Source: Kribbella italica
Lineage (GTDB): Bacteria; Actinomycetota; Actinomycetes; Propionibacteriales; Kribbellaceae
Reading direction: 5' to 3'
DNA: 64,000 nucleotides
NCBI RefSeq assembly: GCF_014205135.1
Contig: NZ_JACHMY010000001.1
Span: forward strand, 744,001-808,000
Of the stretch, positions 1 to 7,926 are shown piece by piece. The translations under genes and the position numbers were made by a program. Every line of letters begins with the position of its first letter. The stretch's first letter is position 1. Below the pieces are notes generated by a model that saw only the letters and a list, made by a program, of their open reading frames with translations, did no database searches and was not told the origin of the DNA.

Positions 1-1
1 G

Positions 2-898
2 GTCGTCGTCGGCCCGTGCTCGGTGCACGACGCCGGCGCGGCGCTCGAGTACGCCGAACGCCTGCGCCCGGTCGCCGAGCGGCTGTCCGACGGCCTGCTC
101 GTGGTGATGCGGGTGTACTTCGAGAAGCCGCGCTCCACGCTCGGCTGGAAGGGCCTGATCAACGACCCGGGCCTGGACGGTTCCGGTGACGTGAACTCCG
201 GGCTCCGGATCGCCCGCAAGCTGCTGCTCGAGGTGCTCGCGCAGGGCCTCCCGGTCGGGTGCGAGTTCCTCGACCCGATCACGCCGCAGTACATCGCGGA
301 CACCGTCGGGTGGGGCGCGATCGGCGCCCGGACCGTCGAGTCGCAGGTGCACCGGCAGCTGTCGTCCGGCCTGTCGATGCCGATCGGCATGAAGAACCGT
401 CCCGACGGCAGCATCGCGACCGCCGTCGACGCGATCAAGGCGGCCGCCGTACCGCACGTGTTCACCGGGATCGCGCACGACGGTACGCCGGCGATCCTGC
501 ACACGCGGGGCAATCCCGACTGCCACCTGGTCCTGCGCGGTTCCGACGCGGGCCCGAACTACGACGCCGACTCCGTCGCCGGTGCGCAGGAGCTGCTCCG
601 GAACGCCGGTCTGCCGGAGCGGGTCGTCATCGACGCGAGCCACGGCAACTCCCGCAAGGACCACCGCCGCCAGCCCGAGGTCGCCGCCGAGATCGGCGCG
701 CAGGTCGCCGCCGGCAACCAGGCCGTCGTCGGCGTGATGCTGGAGTCGTTCCTGGTCGAGGGCCGCCAGAACCTGGAGCCGGGCCACGACCTCACGTACG
801 GCCAGTCCATCACCGACGCCTGCCTCGGCTGGGACACCACCGAGCAGGTGCTCGAGGGCCTGCGCGACGCCGTACTGGCCCGGCGCCGGGCCGGCTGA
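2..898 (+). CDS. aroG: 3-deoxy-7-phosphoheptulonate (DAHP) synthase, class I, 5' end missing
   Basis: Condenses phosphoenolpyruvate with erythrose 4-phosphate, the first step of the shikimate pathway, in the cytosol. The frame is open from the window edge and 298 residues are visible. The first ones give the GPCSVHD loop, followed by a K-P-R-S-T active-site stretch near residue 36, GARTVESQVHR, IGMKNRPDGS and the C-terminal DASHGNSRKDH metal/PEP segment. These are hallmarks of class I (AroG/F/H type) enzymes rather than the plant-like class II enzyme often used by actinomycetes. Family members have about 350 residues, so roughly 50 N-terminal residues lie off the window. No operon partner is visible downstream. 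Confidence 0.95.
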   Translation, partial: VVVGPCSVHDAGAALEYAERLRPVAERLSDGLLVVMRVYFEKPRSTLGWKGLINDPGLDGSGDVNSGLRIARKLLLEVLAQGLPVGCEFLDPITPQYIADTVGWGAIGARTVESQVHRQLSSGLSMPIGMKNRPDGSIATAVDAIKAAAVPHVFTGIAHDGTPAILHTRGNPDCHLVLRGSDAGPNYDADSVAGAQELLRNAGLPERVVIDASHGNSRKDHRRQPEVAAEIGAQVAAGNQAVVGVMLESFLVEGRQNLEPGHDLTYGQSITDACLGWDTTEQVLEGLRDAVLARRRAG

Positions 899-1006
899 TC
901 GGGCGTCCGACACGCCGGAGTGTGTGATCCGCGCAACTTCTTGCTCGCTGCCCGCATCGAGGGAGTTGATGGCAACGAGGCCGTCAACCTGTGGAGGGGA
1001 AGCACT

Positions 1007-1738
1007 GTGCGGATCACGAAGAAGGCAGTAGCGGGGATCTCGGCGCTGGCACTGGCCGGAGGTGGGGGCATTCTCGTGATGTCGTCCGCGGACGCGGCTC
1101 AGTCCGCGCCGCAGCCGTCGGTTCCGGCGGCACGCGACGCGGGGGGATCGATCCCGAACGCCAAGGGCGCCGTCACGAACTGGCACCTGGGCAAGGGCAG
1201 CGTGTACGGCGACAACCTCGGTCCGGGGATGGTCGAGTGGTTCACGACCGTCTACAACGGGTCGGTGCACGAGATCGGGCTGGACGCGAACCTGAAGAAC
1301 CAGCTCGGCAACGGCAAGGGCACCAGCGCGACGTTCGCGCCGAAGGCGATCGAGAAGATCGGCGGCCCGTTCGCCGCGAACAAGACCACCGTCGGCGAGC
1401 TGAAGCTGCCCGCCGCCGGCACGTACCTGGTCAACACCCAGGCGAAGTTCGACCGCAAGGACGCCGGGTCGGAGGGCTACGTGACGCCGACCACCGACAC
1501 GTACCCGAGCCTCGTCGTCCGGTACGACGGCGACAGCAAGGATGCGGGCACCATCATGGGCAGCCCGGTCTCCAAGGCCGGCTTCGTCGAGCTGACCGGC
1601 TCGAGCACCGCCACGGTCACGGTCACCGGCCCGACCACGCTCAAGGTCTACGGCTTCGGCTACAACGAGGACCGCAGCGCCTTCGGCGCCGGCCAGATCA
1701 CGGTCTCCGGCCAGGCCACCGCCGTCAAGATCGGCTGA
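1007..1738 (+). CDS. Secreted protein of unknown function
   Basis: 243 residues. The GTG start at 1007 is chosen because GGAGGGGA lies 7 bases upstream and because it puts a signal peptide at the N terminus: R-I-T-K-K, then an Ala/Gly/Leu-rich hydrophobic stretch ending near the A-D-A-A-Q cleavage region at residue ~30. The mature part has no cysteines. It is rich in Gly, Thr and Val with alternating patterns suggesting a beta-sandwich, and ends in a T-V-T-V-T-G-P-T-T-L-K-V-Y-G-F-G segment typical of jelly-roll edges. I do not recognise a family. It is monocistronic, followed by a hairpin. Confidence 0.8.
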   Translation: MRITKKAVAGISALALAGGGGILVMSSADAAQSAPQPSVPAARDAGGSIPNAKGAVTNWHLGKGSVYGDNLGPGMVEWFTTVYNGSVHEIGLDANLKNQLGNGKGTSATFAPKAIEKIGGPFAANKTTVGELKLPAAGTYLVNTQAKFDRKDAGSEGYVTPTTDTYPSLVVRYDGDSKDAGTIMGSPVSKAGFVELTGSSTATVTVTGPTTLKVYGFGYNEDRSAFGAGQITVSGQATAVKIG

Positions 1739-1747
1739 CCGCCGCCA

Positions 1748-1792
1748 GGAGCGTCGGTGGTGGGCCGGCTAGGCACTCACCACCGGCGCTCC
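1748..1792 (+). terminator. Hairpin after the secreted-protein gene
   Basis: A 15-bp stem (1748-1762 against 1778-1792, one G-T wobble on the + strand) with a 15-base loop lies 10 bases after the stop codon. There is no T tract, as is common for actinomycete terminators. It separates this gene from the phospholipase promoter downstream. Confidence 0.6.
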
Positions 1793-1814
1793 GTGGAGCA
1801 ACCGGACGGGAGAT

Positions 1815-1868
1815 CTTCACGGAGCGGACCTGAGGCGTTCACCCAGGCCGGAAATCCGGATCTAATCT
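1815..1868 (+). promoter_or_regulatory. PHO-box-like activator site and -10 of the phospholipase C gene
   Basis: GTTCACCCAGG at 1837-1847 matches every position of the Streptomyces PhoP direct-repeat unit G(G/T)TCAYYYR(G/C)G as I know it. A weaker CTTCAC copy lies exactly 22 bases upstream (two 11-base turns). The unit covers the -35 zone of a -10 element TAATCT (1863-1868). That -10 ends 6 bases before the ATG, so the mRNA would start at or next to the start codon. PhoP activation of a phosphate-scavenging phospholipase is the inference. Confidence 0.55.
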
Positions 1869-1874
1869 GCAGGT

Positions 1875-3950
1875 ATGACTGAGATCTCCCGCCGTCTCGT
1901 TCTCGGGTCCGCCGCTGGTGGGGCGGCGTTGTCGTTGCTTCCGCCGTCGTTGCACAGCGCGATGGCGCAACCGTTGCGCAAGGGTGGCCTGAAGGCCGTC
2001 GAGCACGTGATCGTGCTGATGCAGGAGAACCGTTCCTTCGACCACTACTACGGCACCCTGCGCGGCGTCCGCGGGTACGGCGACCGCCGGCCGCTGCGGC
2101 TGCGCAACGGCAAGTCCGTGTTCCACCAGCCGGTCGCCGGTGGTGGTGAGGTGCTGCCGTTCTCGATCCGTGAGGCCGCCGCGGCCGAGGGGCGGGCGCC
2201 GGGTGACATCCAGTACCTGGGTGCGCTCCCGCACGGGTTCAGCGACGCGACCCAGGCCTGGGGCAACGGCTGGAACGACGACTGGGTCGCGGCCAAGACC
2301 TCCGCCGCGATGACCCACTACGAGCGCCGCGACATCCCGCTGCAGTACGAGCTGGCCGAGACCTTCACGATCTGCGACGCCTACCACTGCTCGGTCAACG
2401 GCTCGACCAACCCGAACCGCAACTACCTGTGGTCCGGCACGACCGGCTACGAGCCCGGTACGGCGAACCGCGCGGTCACCAACGCGGCGTACGACTACGC
2501 GCACGCGGGCTACGACTGGACGGCGTACCCGGAACGGCTCGAGCGGGCCGGCGTCTCCTGGCAGATCTACCAGGAGTGGGACAACTTCACCGACAACGCC
2601 GTCGAGTACTTCAAGACCTTCAAGGAGCTCGGCCGCAAGATCCTGGCGACCGTGCCGGGCGGGTACCGGACCACCGAGGAGTTCTACGACAAGCTGTTCG
2701 CCAAGACGCCCGAGGAGCGCGCGACGGCGTTGCGGCAGCTCGACGCGGCGGTGAAGAAGCTGCCGAAGAAGGAGCAGACGCTGTTCCGCAAGGCGATGTT
2801 CCGGTCCGAGCCGGAATCGCTGGTGCCGCGGCTGCGCAAGGACATCAAGGCCGGGACGCTGCCGCAGGTCAGCTGGCTGGTCCCGTCCGCGGTCGACTCC
2901 GAGCACCCGGGCTCGTCGACGCCGGTGGGCAGCGCGAACCTGGTCTACGACCTCCTCGACGCGATCGCCGAGGACCCCGAGGTCTGGTCGAAGACCGTGC
3001 TGCTGATCAACTTCGACGAGAACGACGGGTACTTCGACCACGTGCCGCCGCCGGTCGCGCCGCGGCCGGCGTCCGGCAACGACGACGACTGGTTCGACGG
3101 CAAGCCGATCGGGCTCGGCCCGCGGGTGCCGATGACGGTGGTGTCGCCGTGGACGATCGGCGGGCACGTGAACTCGCAGGTCTTCGACCACACGTCGGTG
3201 ATCCGCTTCCTGGAGACCTGGACCGGCGTCCGTGAGCCGAACATCAGCAAGTGGCGCCGGACGGCGTGCGGCGACCTGACGTCGGCGTTCGACTTCGATC
3301 GGGGCTACCGGCAACCATCGGTCGACAAGCCGGGCGCGGTGCCGGCGCCGATCGCGCGGTGGAAGCCGACGCCGCCGGCCGACCAGGCGCTGCCGTTGCA
3401 GGAGCCCGGCCGTCGCCCGGCCCGCGCGCTGCCGTACCAGCCGTCGGTCTCCGGCGCGGTCGTCAACGGCGTCCTCAAGCTCCGGCTGGAGAACGACGGC
3501 GACGTCGCCGCGCACTTCGCGGTCTACCCGTACTCCGGTGAACTGGCGGCGCCCGAGCACGTCGACGTCCGGACGGTGAAGGCGTTCCCGATCGAGGTCG
3601 ACGGCCCGTTCGAGATTGCCGTCCAGGGCCCGAACCGCTTCTGGGTCGAGCTCGCCGGCACCACCGAAGGCGTCGCGGCCGGCCTCGACGTACGCCTCGA
3701 GATCAAGCACGGCGACCTCCGCCTGGAGCTCGAGAACCGCAGCAGCAAGCCGCTCACGGTGAAGCTGAAGTCGAAGGGCTACGGCAGCCACAGCGTCACC
3801 CAGTCGCTGCGCGGCCGGCAGGCGAAGACGTTGCCCTGGCCCACCGACAAGGGCTGGTACGACGTCGAGCTCACCGTCGCCGAGGACACCACCTACCGCC
3901 GCCGCCTGACCGGCCACGCGGAAACCGGCCGCCCGAGCGTCACGGGCTGA
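1875..3950 (+). CDS. plcC: Phosphocholine-specific phospholipase C, Tat-exported
   Basis: Hydrolyses phosphatidylcholine or sphingomyelin headgroups outside the cell, usually to scavenge phosphate. 691 residues. The N terminus carries a twin-arginine signal (S-R-R-L-V-L-G at 5-11 plus an A/G/L-rich core). Next comes the phosphoesterase domain of the acid phosphatase/phospholipase C superfamily: QENRSFDHYYG near residue 50, NGSTNPNR near 175, NFDENDGYFDHV near 380 and FDHTSVIRFLE near 435. The last ~200 residues are two beta-rich repeats of the kind always found at the C terminus of bacterial PLC. Length and domain order match intact family members. It is alone in its transcription unit, and the LacI gene downstream is convergent. 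Confidence 0.93.
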   Translation: MTEISRRLVLGSAAGGAALSLLPPSLHSAMAQPLRKGGLKAVEHVIVLMQENRSFDHYYGTLRGVRGYGDRRPLRLRNGKSVFHQPVAGGGEVLPFSIREAAAAEGRAPGDIQYLGALPHGFSDATQAWGNGWNDDWVAAKTSAAMTHYERRDIPLQYELAETFTICDAYHCSVNGSTNPNRNYLWSGTTGYEPGTANRAVTNAAYDYAHAGYDWTAYPERLERAGVSWQIYQEWDNFTDNAVEYFKTFKELGRKILATVPGGYRTTEEFYDKLFAKTPEERATALRQLDAAVKKLPKKEQTLFRKAMFRSEPESLVPRLRKDIKAGTLPQVSWLVPSAVDSEHPGSSTPVGSANLVYDLLDAIAEDPEVWSKTVLLINFDENDGYFDHVPPPVAPRPASGNDDDWFDGKPIGLGPRVPMTVVSPWTIGGHVNSQVFDHTSVIRFLETWTGVREPNISKWRRTACGDLTSAFDFDRGYRQPSVDKPGAVPAPIARWKPTPPADQALPLQEPGRRPARALPYQPSVSGAVVNGVLKLRLENDGDVAAHFAVYPYSGELAAPEHVDVRTVKAFPIEVDGPFEIAVQGPNRFWVELAGTTEGVAAGLDVRLEIKHGDLRLELENRSSKPLTVKLKSKGYGSHSVTQSLRGRQAKTLPWPTDKGWYDVELTVAEDTTYRRRLTGHAETGRPSVTG

Positions 3951-3978
3951 TCGGTGCGGGGTGGGCGTCGGTCCGTCG

Positions 3979-4989
3979 CTAGTTCTTCGGGGAGCACCCG
4001 CAGGACTGGCGGTGCATGATCTCGGCGGGCAGCCGGACTGTCTGCGGCGGAGCGTCGGGGTCGTGCATGCGGCGGAGGAGGAGTTGGACGGCTCGGGCAC
4101 CGATGGCGGTGGACGGCTGGGCGACGGTGGTGAGGCCTGGGCTGAAGAGGTCGGCCCAGGCGAAGTCGTCGAAGGCTGCGACGGCCAGGTCGCGGGGGAC
4201 CTTGATGCCGGCGGCTTTGAGAGCCGCGAGGGTGCCGATGGTCATGTTGTTGTTGGCGGCGAAGACCGCGGTCGGGGGATCGGGGAGGTCGAGCAGGGCG
4301 AAGGTGGCTTTGCGGCCGCCTTCGCTGGTGGAGGAGCCGTCGACGATCAGCGCGGGATCGACGGGGAGGTCGGCGCGCTGGTGAGCCAGGTGGTAGCCGC
4401 GGAGGCGTTCGGCGCTGGTGGACAGGCCGGGGATGCCGGCGACCAGGCCGATGCGGTGGTGGCCGACTGAGATCAGGTGGTCGACGACGGCCGCGGTGGA
4501 GGCCTCGTTCTCCACGCCGACCTGGTCGACCCGGAGCTCGGGGTCGATGCGGTCGACGACGACGTACGGGACCGGGCGGTCGCGCAGCAACGGCAGCGTG
4601 AGATCGCGCCAGCCGTCGGCGGGGGCGATGACGAGGCCCTCGATGTGGTGGGCGAGCAGGTTCGCGACGGCGGCCGACTCGTGGCGGGCGTCGTCGCGGG
4701 TGTCGACGATGATCAGGTTGAGCCCGGCGCGGGTGGCCTCGCCGTCGATGCCCTGGATCAGCTCGACCCAGTACGGGTTGGAGGCCGCCGTCAGCGCCAG
4801 GCCGATGGTCTGGTTCGTGCCGGCCGACAGCGAGCGCGCGATCGGGTGGTGCTGGTAGCCGAGCACGCGCATCGCCCGGAGGACGCGTTCGCGGGTCCTC
4901 GGCGCGACCAGGCGGGTGCCGTTGACGACGTGCGAGACCGTGCTGACCGACACGTCGGCGGCCCGGGCAACCTCGGTCATCGTGACCAT
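3979..4989 (-). CDS. LacI-family transcriptional repressor of the fructan module
   Basis: 336 residues. The helix-turn-helix is at residues 5-30 (T-E-V-A-R-A-A-D-V-S-V-S-T-V-S-H-V-V-N-G), then the hinge helix, then a periplasmic-binding-protein-like effector domain containing F-A-A-N-N-N-M-T-I-G and F-D-D-F-A-W-A-D. It reads away from the frcBCA/GH32 operon, with tandem operator-like palindromes between the two, so repression of that operon relieved by a sugar (fructose or a fructan breakdown product) is the natural reading. The start at 4989 lacks a clear ribosome site. The Met at 4980, nine bases in, is an equally good start because it places T-E-V-A-R at the usual distance. Confidence 0.92.
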   Translation of the reverse strand: MVTMTEVARAADVSVSTVSHVVNGTRLVAPRTRERVLRAMRVLGYQHHPIARSLSAGTNQTIGLALTAASNPYWVELIQGIDGEATRAGLNLIIVDTRDDARHESAAVANLLAHHIEGLVIAPADGWRDLTLPLLRDRPVPYVVVDRIDPELRVDQVGVENEASTAAVVDHLISVGHHRIGLVAGIPGLSTSAERLRGYHLAHQRADLPVDPALIVDGSSTSEGGRKATFALLDLPDPPTAVFAANNNMTIGTLAALKAAGIKVPRDLAVAAFDDFAWADLFSPGLTTVAQPSTAIGARAVQLLLRRMHDPDAPPQTVRLPAEIMHRQSCGCSPKN

Positions 4990-5014
4990 CGGTCGAATCG
5001 TCGTCGCTCAGCGT

Positions 5015-5040
5015 GCTTTGCGCAAGGCTTTGCGCAAAGC
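5015..5040. promoter_or_regulatory. Two overlapping LacI-type operators
   Basis: GCTTTGCGCAAGGC (5015-5028, near-palindrome) is followed at a 12-base step by GCTTTGCGCAAAGC (5027-5040, perfect 14-base palindrome with the central CG of LacI/GalR operators). They lie between the divergent repressor and transporter genes, 26 bases from the repressor start and 71 bases before the binding-protein start, well placed for control of both. Confidence 0.75.
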
Positions 5041-5110
5041 CTGCGACCAGTGCGCGGACAGGTCTAGCTTCGCGATTCAAACCCGCCTGCTCCGATCCCC
5101 TGGAGGGCCG

Positions 5111-6118
5111 ATGTCCCGCTCCAGCACGCTTCTCGCCTGCCTGGTCGTCCCCACGCTGCTGGCCGCCACCGCCTGTACGGCGACCAAGTCCGGCAGCGAC
5201 TCCGGTGGCGACAGCTCCGGCCCGGTCAAGATCGGCCTGGTCACCAAGACCGACACCAACCCGTACTTCGTCAAGCTCCGCGAGTCGGCCAAGGCGCACG
5301 CGGGCACCCAGAACGCCGAGGTGATCGCGGTCGCCGGCAAGTTCGACGGCGACAACGAGGGCCAGGTCGCCGCGATCGAGAACCTGGTCCAGCAGGGCGT
5401 CAAGGGCATCCTGATCACGCCGAGCAACTCCACCGGCATTCTCGGCGCGCTCAAGCAGGCCAAGGAGAAGGGCGTTCTGGTGATCGCCCTGGACACCGAG
5501 ACCGACCCGAAGGACGCCGTCGACGCGACGTACGCGACGAACAACGTCACCGCCGGTGAGCTGCAGGGCAAGTACGTCAAGGCCACGCTCGGCCAGACGC
5601 CGCCGAAGCTGCTGCTGATGGACGGTACGCCGGGCGGAACCGTGGACGAGCAGCGGCACCGCGGGTTCCTGCAAGGCATGGGCCTGAAGGACGGCGCTCC
5701 GGAGATCCTCGGCGCGGCGCCGACCAACGGCGACCAGAACAAGGCGCAGGCCGCGATGGAGAACCTGCTCCAGCGCGACGCGTCCGTGAACGCCGTCTAC
5801 ACGCTGAACGAGCCGGCCGCGCGCGGTGCGGTGGCGGCGCTGACGGCGAAGGGCCTGGCCGGGAAGGTCGCGGTCGGATCGATCGACGGCGGGTGTCAGG
5901 GCGTGGCCGACGTGAAGGCCGGCAAGTACCTGGCGACGGTGATGCAGTTCCCGAAGAAGATGGCCGAGCAGGGCGTCGACGCGGTCGTTGCCTTCAGCAA
6001 GGACGGGACCAAGCCGAGCGGGTTCCAGGACACCGGCGCGCAGCTGATCACGGACAAGCCGCTGCCGGGCCTGGACAGCAAGGACACCGCGTGGGGCGCC
6101 CAGAACTGCTGGGGGTGA
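5111..6118 (+). CDS. frcB: Sugar-binding lipoprotein of a CUT2 ABC importer (FrcB-like)
   Basis: Captures a sugar at the cell surface and delivers it to the permease encoded next. 335 residues. The ATG at 5111 follows a CTGGAGGG ribosome site. The signal peptide ends in the lipobox A-A-T-A-C, so Cys is lipidated. The mature protein opens with K-I-G-L-V-T-K-T-D-T-N-P-Y-F, the standard start of the RbsB/FrcB family, and has the two-lobed pattern (I-T-P-S-N-S-T-G, A-L-D-T-E-T). The adjacent single-domain ATPase and the GH32 fructan hydrolase argue for fructose as ligand; the exact sugar is inferred from context. Confidence 0.9.
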   Translation: MSRSSTLLACLVVPTLLAATACTATKSGSDSGGDSSGPVKIGLVTKTDTNPYFVKLRESAKAHAGTQNAEVIAVAGKFDGDNEGQVAAIENLVQQGVKGILITPSNSTGILGALKQAKEKGVLVIALDTETDPKDAVDATYATNNVTAGELQGKYVKATLGQTPPKLLLMDGTPGGTVDEQRHRGFLQGMGLKDGAPEILGAAPTNGDQNKAQAAMENLLQRDASVNAVYTLNEPAARGAVAALTAKGLAGKVAVGSIDGGCQGVADVKAGKYLATVMQFPKKMAEQGVDAVVAFSKDGTKPSGFQDTGAQLITDKPLPGLDSKDTAWGAQNCWG

Positions 6119-6121
6119 CCG

Positions 6122-7108
6122 ATGACCACGTCGAGCGTGGGCCGGCTGCGAGCCCGCCCAGCTGAAGCGTTCCTGCACAACCCCGCCCTCGGTCCGCTGG
6201 GCGCGCTGGTCGTCGCGATCATCGTGTTCTCGCTGACCACCAGCACGTTCCTGTCCGTCGACAACCTCTCGCTCGTCGTCCAGCAGTCGCTCGTGGTGGC
6301 GACGCTGGCGCTCGGCCAGACGCTGATCGTGCTGACCAGCGGGATCGACCTGGCCAACGCCGCGATCATGGTCCTCGGCACGATGCTGTTCGCCCGGCTG
6401 GTGACCGAGGGGAGCAGTCCGGTGCTCGCGCTGATCGTCGGGTTCGTCGTCTGCGCGCTGCTCGGCGGTGTCTCCGGCGGTCTGGTGACGTGGCTCAACC
6501 TGCCGCCGTTCATCGTGACGCTCGGCATGCTCACCGTCGTCCTGGCGGCCGGGCGGTTGTACTCGCAGGGCAACTCGTGGCCGGTCACCGACCCGGTGCT
6601 GAACGTGCTCGGTGAGGGCGGCTACCTGTTCGGTCAGATCAAGGTCACGCACGGGATGACGCTGGCCGTCGTCATGTTCGTCCTGGTCTGGTACGCGCTG
6701 ACGCAGACCTCGTGGGGCAAGCATGTGTATGCCCTGGGCAACGATCCGGAGGCGGCCCGGCTGACCGGGATCCACGTCGGCCGGACCCGGTTCAGCGTGT
6801 ACCTGATCGCCGGCGTGATCTACGCGTTCGCCGCCTGGCAGGCCCTCGGCCGGATCCCGAACGCCGATCCGAACGCCTTCCAGACCGGCAACCTGGACAG
6901 CATCACCGCCGTCGTGATCGGCGGCACCAGCCTGTTCGGCGGCCGCGGCAGCGTGCTCGGCACGGTGGTCGGCGCGCTGATCGTCGCCGTCCTGCGCAGC
7001 GGCCTGACCCAGGCCGGGATCGACAGCCTGTACCAGGACGTCGCCACCGGCGTACTGGTGATCGCGGCCGTCGCCTTCGACCAGCTCGCCCGCCGGAGGT
7101 CCCGATGA
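6122..7108 (+). CDS. frcC: ABC sugar permease (FrcC/RbsC type)
   Basis: Forms the membrane channel of the importer. 328 residues with 8-10 hydrophobic segments. The family signature runs L-G-Q-T-L-I-V-L-T-S-G-I-D-L near residue 65, a cytoplasmic loop with A-L-G-N-D-P-E-A-A-R-L-T-G (EAA-like, contacts the ATPase) near 205, and G-G-T-S-L-F-G-G-R-G-S near 265. It starts three bases after the binding-protein stop and its own stop overlaps the ATPase start (ATGA), so the genes are translated together. Confidence 0.93.
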   Translation: MTTSSVGRLRARPAEAFLHNPALGPLGALVVAIIVFSLTTSTFLSVDNLSLVVQQSLVVATLALGQTLIVLTSGIDLANAAIMVLGTMLFARLVTEGSSPVLALIVGFVVCALLGGVSGGLVTWLNLPPFIVTLGMLTVVLAAGRLYSQGNSWPVTDPVLNVLGEGGYLFGQIKVTHGMTLAVVMFVLVWYALTQTSWGKHVYALGNDPEAARLTGIHVGRTRFSVYLIAGVIYAFAAWQALGRIPNADPNAFQTGNLDSITAVVIGGTSLFGGRGSVLGTVVGALIVAVLRSGLTQAGIDSLYQDVATGVLVIAAVAFDQLARRRSR

Positions 7109-7926
7109 CGACACCAGCACTGCAAGCTCGTGGCCTGGTCAAGCGGTACGGCCGGGTGACCGCGATCGACGGCGCCGACTTCGACCTGTACGCCGGGGAG
7201 GTGCTCGCCGTCGTCGGCGACAACGGCGCCGGCAAGTCGAGCCTGATCAAGGCGCTGTCCGGCGCGCTGGTCCCGGACGAGGGCACGATCCTGCTCGACG
7301 GCGAGGAGACCCGGTTCCACTCCCCGCTCGACGCGCGCCGGGCCGGGATCGAGACCGTGCACCAGACCCTCGCGCTCGCGCCGGCGATGGACATCGCGGC
7401 GAACCTGTTCCTCGGGCGCGAACTGCGCCGGCCGGGTCCGCTCGGCGGCGTACTGCGGTTGCTCGACAAACCGGCGATGCGCCGGCAGGCGCAGGAGCAG
7501 CTGGATGCCCTCGGCATCGAGACCGTGCAGCACATCGGGCAGATCGTCGAGACCCTGTCGGGCGGTCAGCGCCAGGCCGTCGCGGTGGCGCGGGCCGCGA
7601 TGTTCGGCAGCCGGATGGTGATCATGGACGAGCCGACGGCCGCGCTCGGCGTGAAGGAGTCGCGGCTGGTGCTCGACCTGATCCGGCGGATCCGCGATCG
7701 CGGGCTGCCGGTGGTACTGATCAGCCACGACATGCCGCAGGTGTTCGAGCTGGCGGACCGGATCCACATCCATCGGCTCGGCCGGCGGGCGGCCGTCGTA
7801 CGGCCGGACGACGCGTCGATGAGCCAGGTGGTGTCCCTGATGACCGGCGCGTTGCGGATCGGCGATCCGGACGCGCCACCGGACCTGGCGGATCGCCCGG
7901 CCGAGATCTCTGGAGGTGGCCGATGA
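7105..7926 (+). CDS. frcA: ABC sugar importer ATPase, single domain (FrcA-like)
   Basis: Powers the importer. 273 residues, start ATG 7105 inside the ATGA overlap with the permease. Walker A is G-D-N-G-A-G-K-S-S near residue 38, the signature is L-S-G-G-Q-R-Q near 152, Walker B is V-I-M-D-E-P near 173, and the H-loop is L-I-S-H-D-M. It has one ABC domain where RbsA/XylG-type proteins have two. That is the known arrangement of the fructose transporter FrcBCA, and the sequence A-D-R-I-H-I-H-R-L-G-R-R near the end is also FrcA-like. It overlaps the GH32 gene start by four bases. Confidence 0.92.
   Translation: MTTPALQARGLVKRYGRVTAIDGADFDLYAGEVLAVVGDNGAGKSSLIKALSGALVPDEGTILLDGEETRFHSPLDARRAGIETVHQTLALAPAMDIAANLFLGRELRRPGPLGGVLRLLDKPAMRRQAQEQLDALGIETVQHIGQIVETLSGGQRQAVAVARAAMFGSRMVIMDEPTAALGVKESRLVLDLIRRIRDRGLPVVLISHDMPQVFELADRIHIHRLGRRAAVVRPDDASMSQVVSLMTGALRIGDPDAPPDLADRPAEISGGGR

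Noticed and set aside
1839..4100. 753-codon open frame on the - strand
   Set aside because: Antisense to the phospholipase C gene. Composition is Arg/Pro/Val-rich with no motif, an artefact of high GC content.
3893..7120. 1,075-codon open frame on the - strand
   Set aside because: Antisense to the transporter genes. The repeated R-R-H-R runs and absence of any domain show it is a GC shadow.
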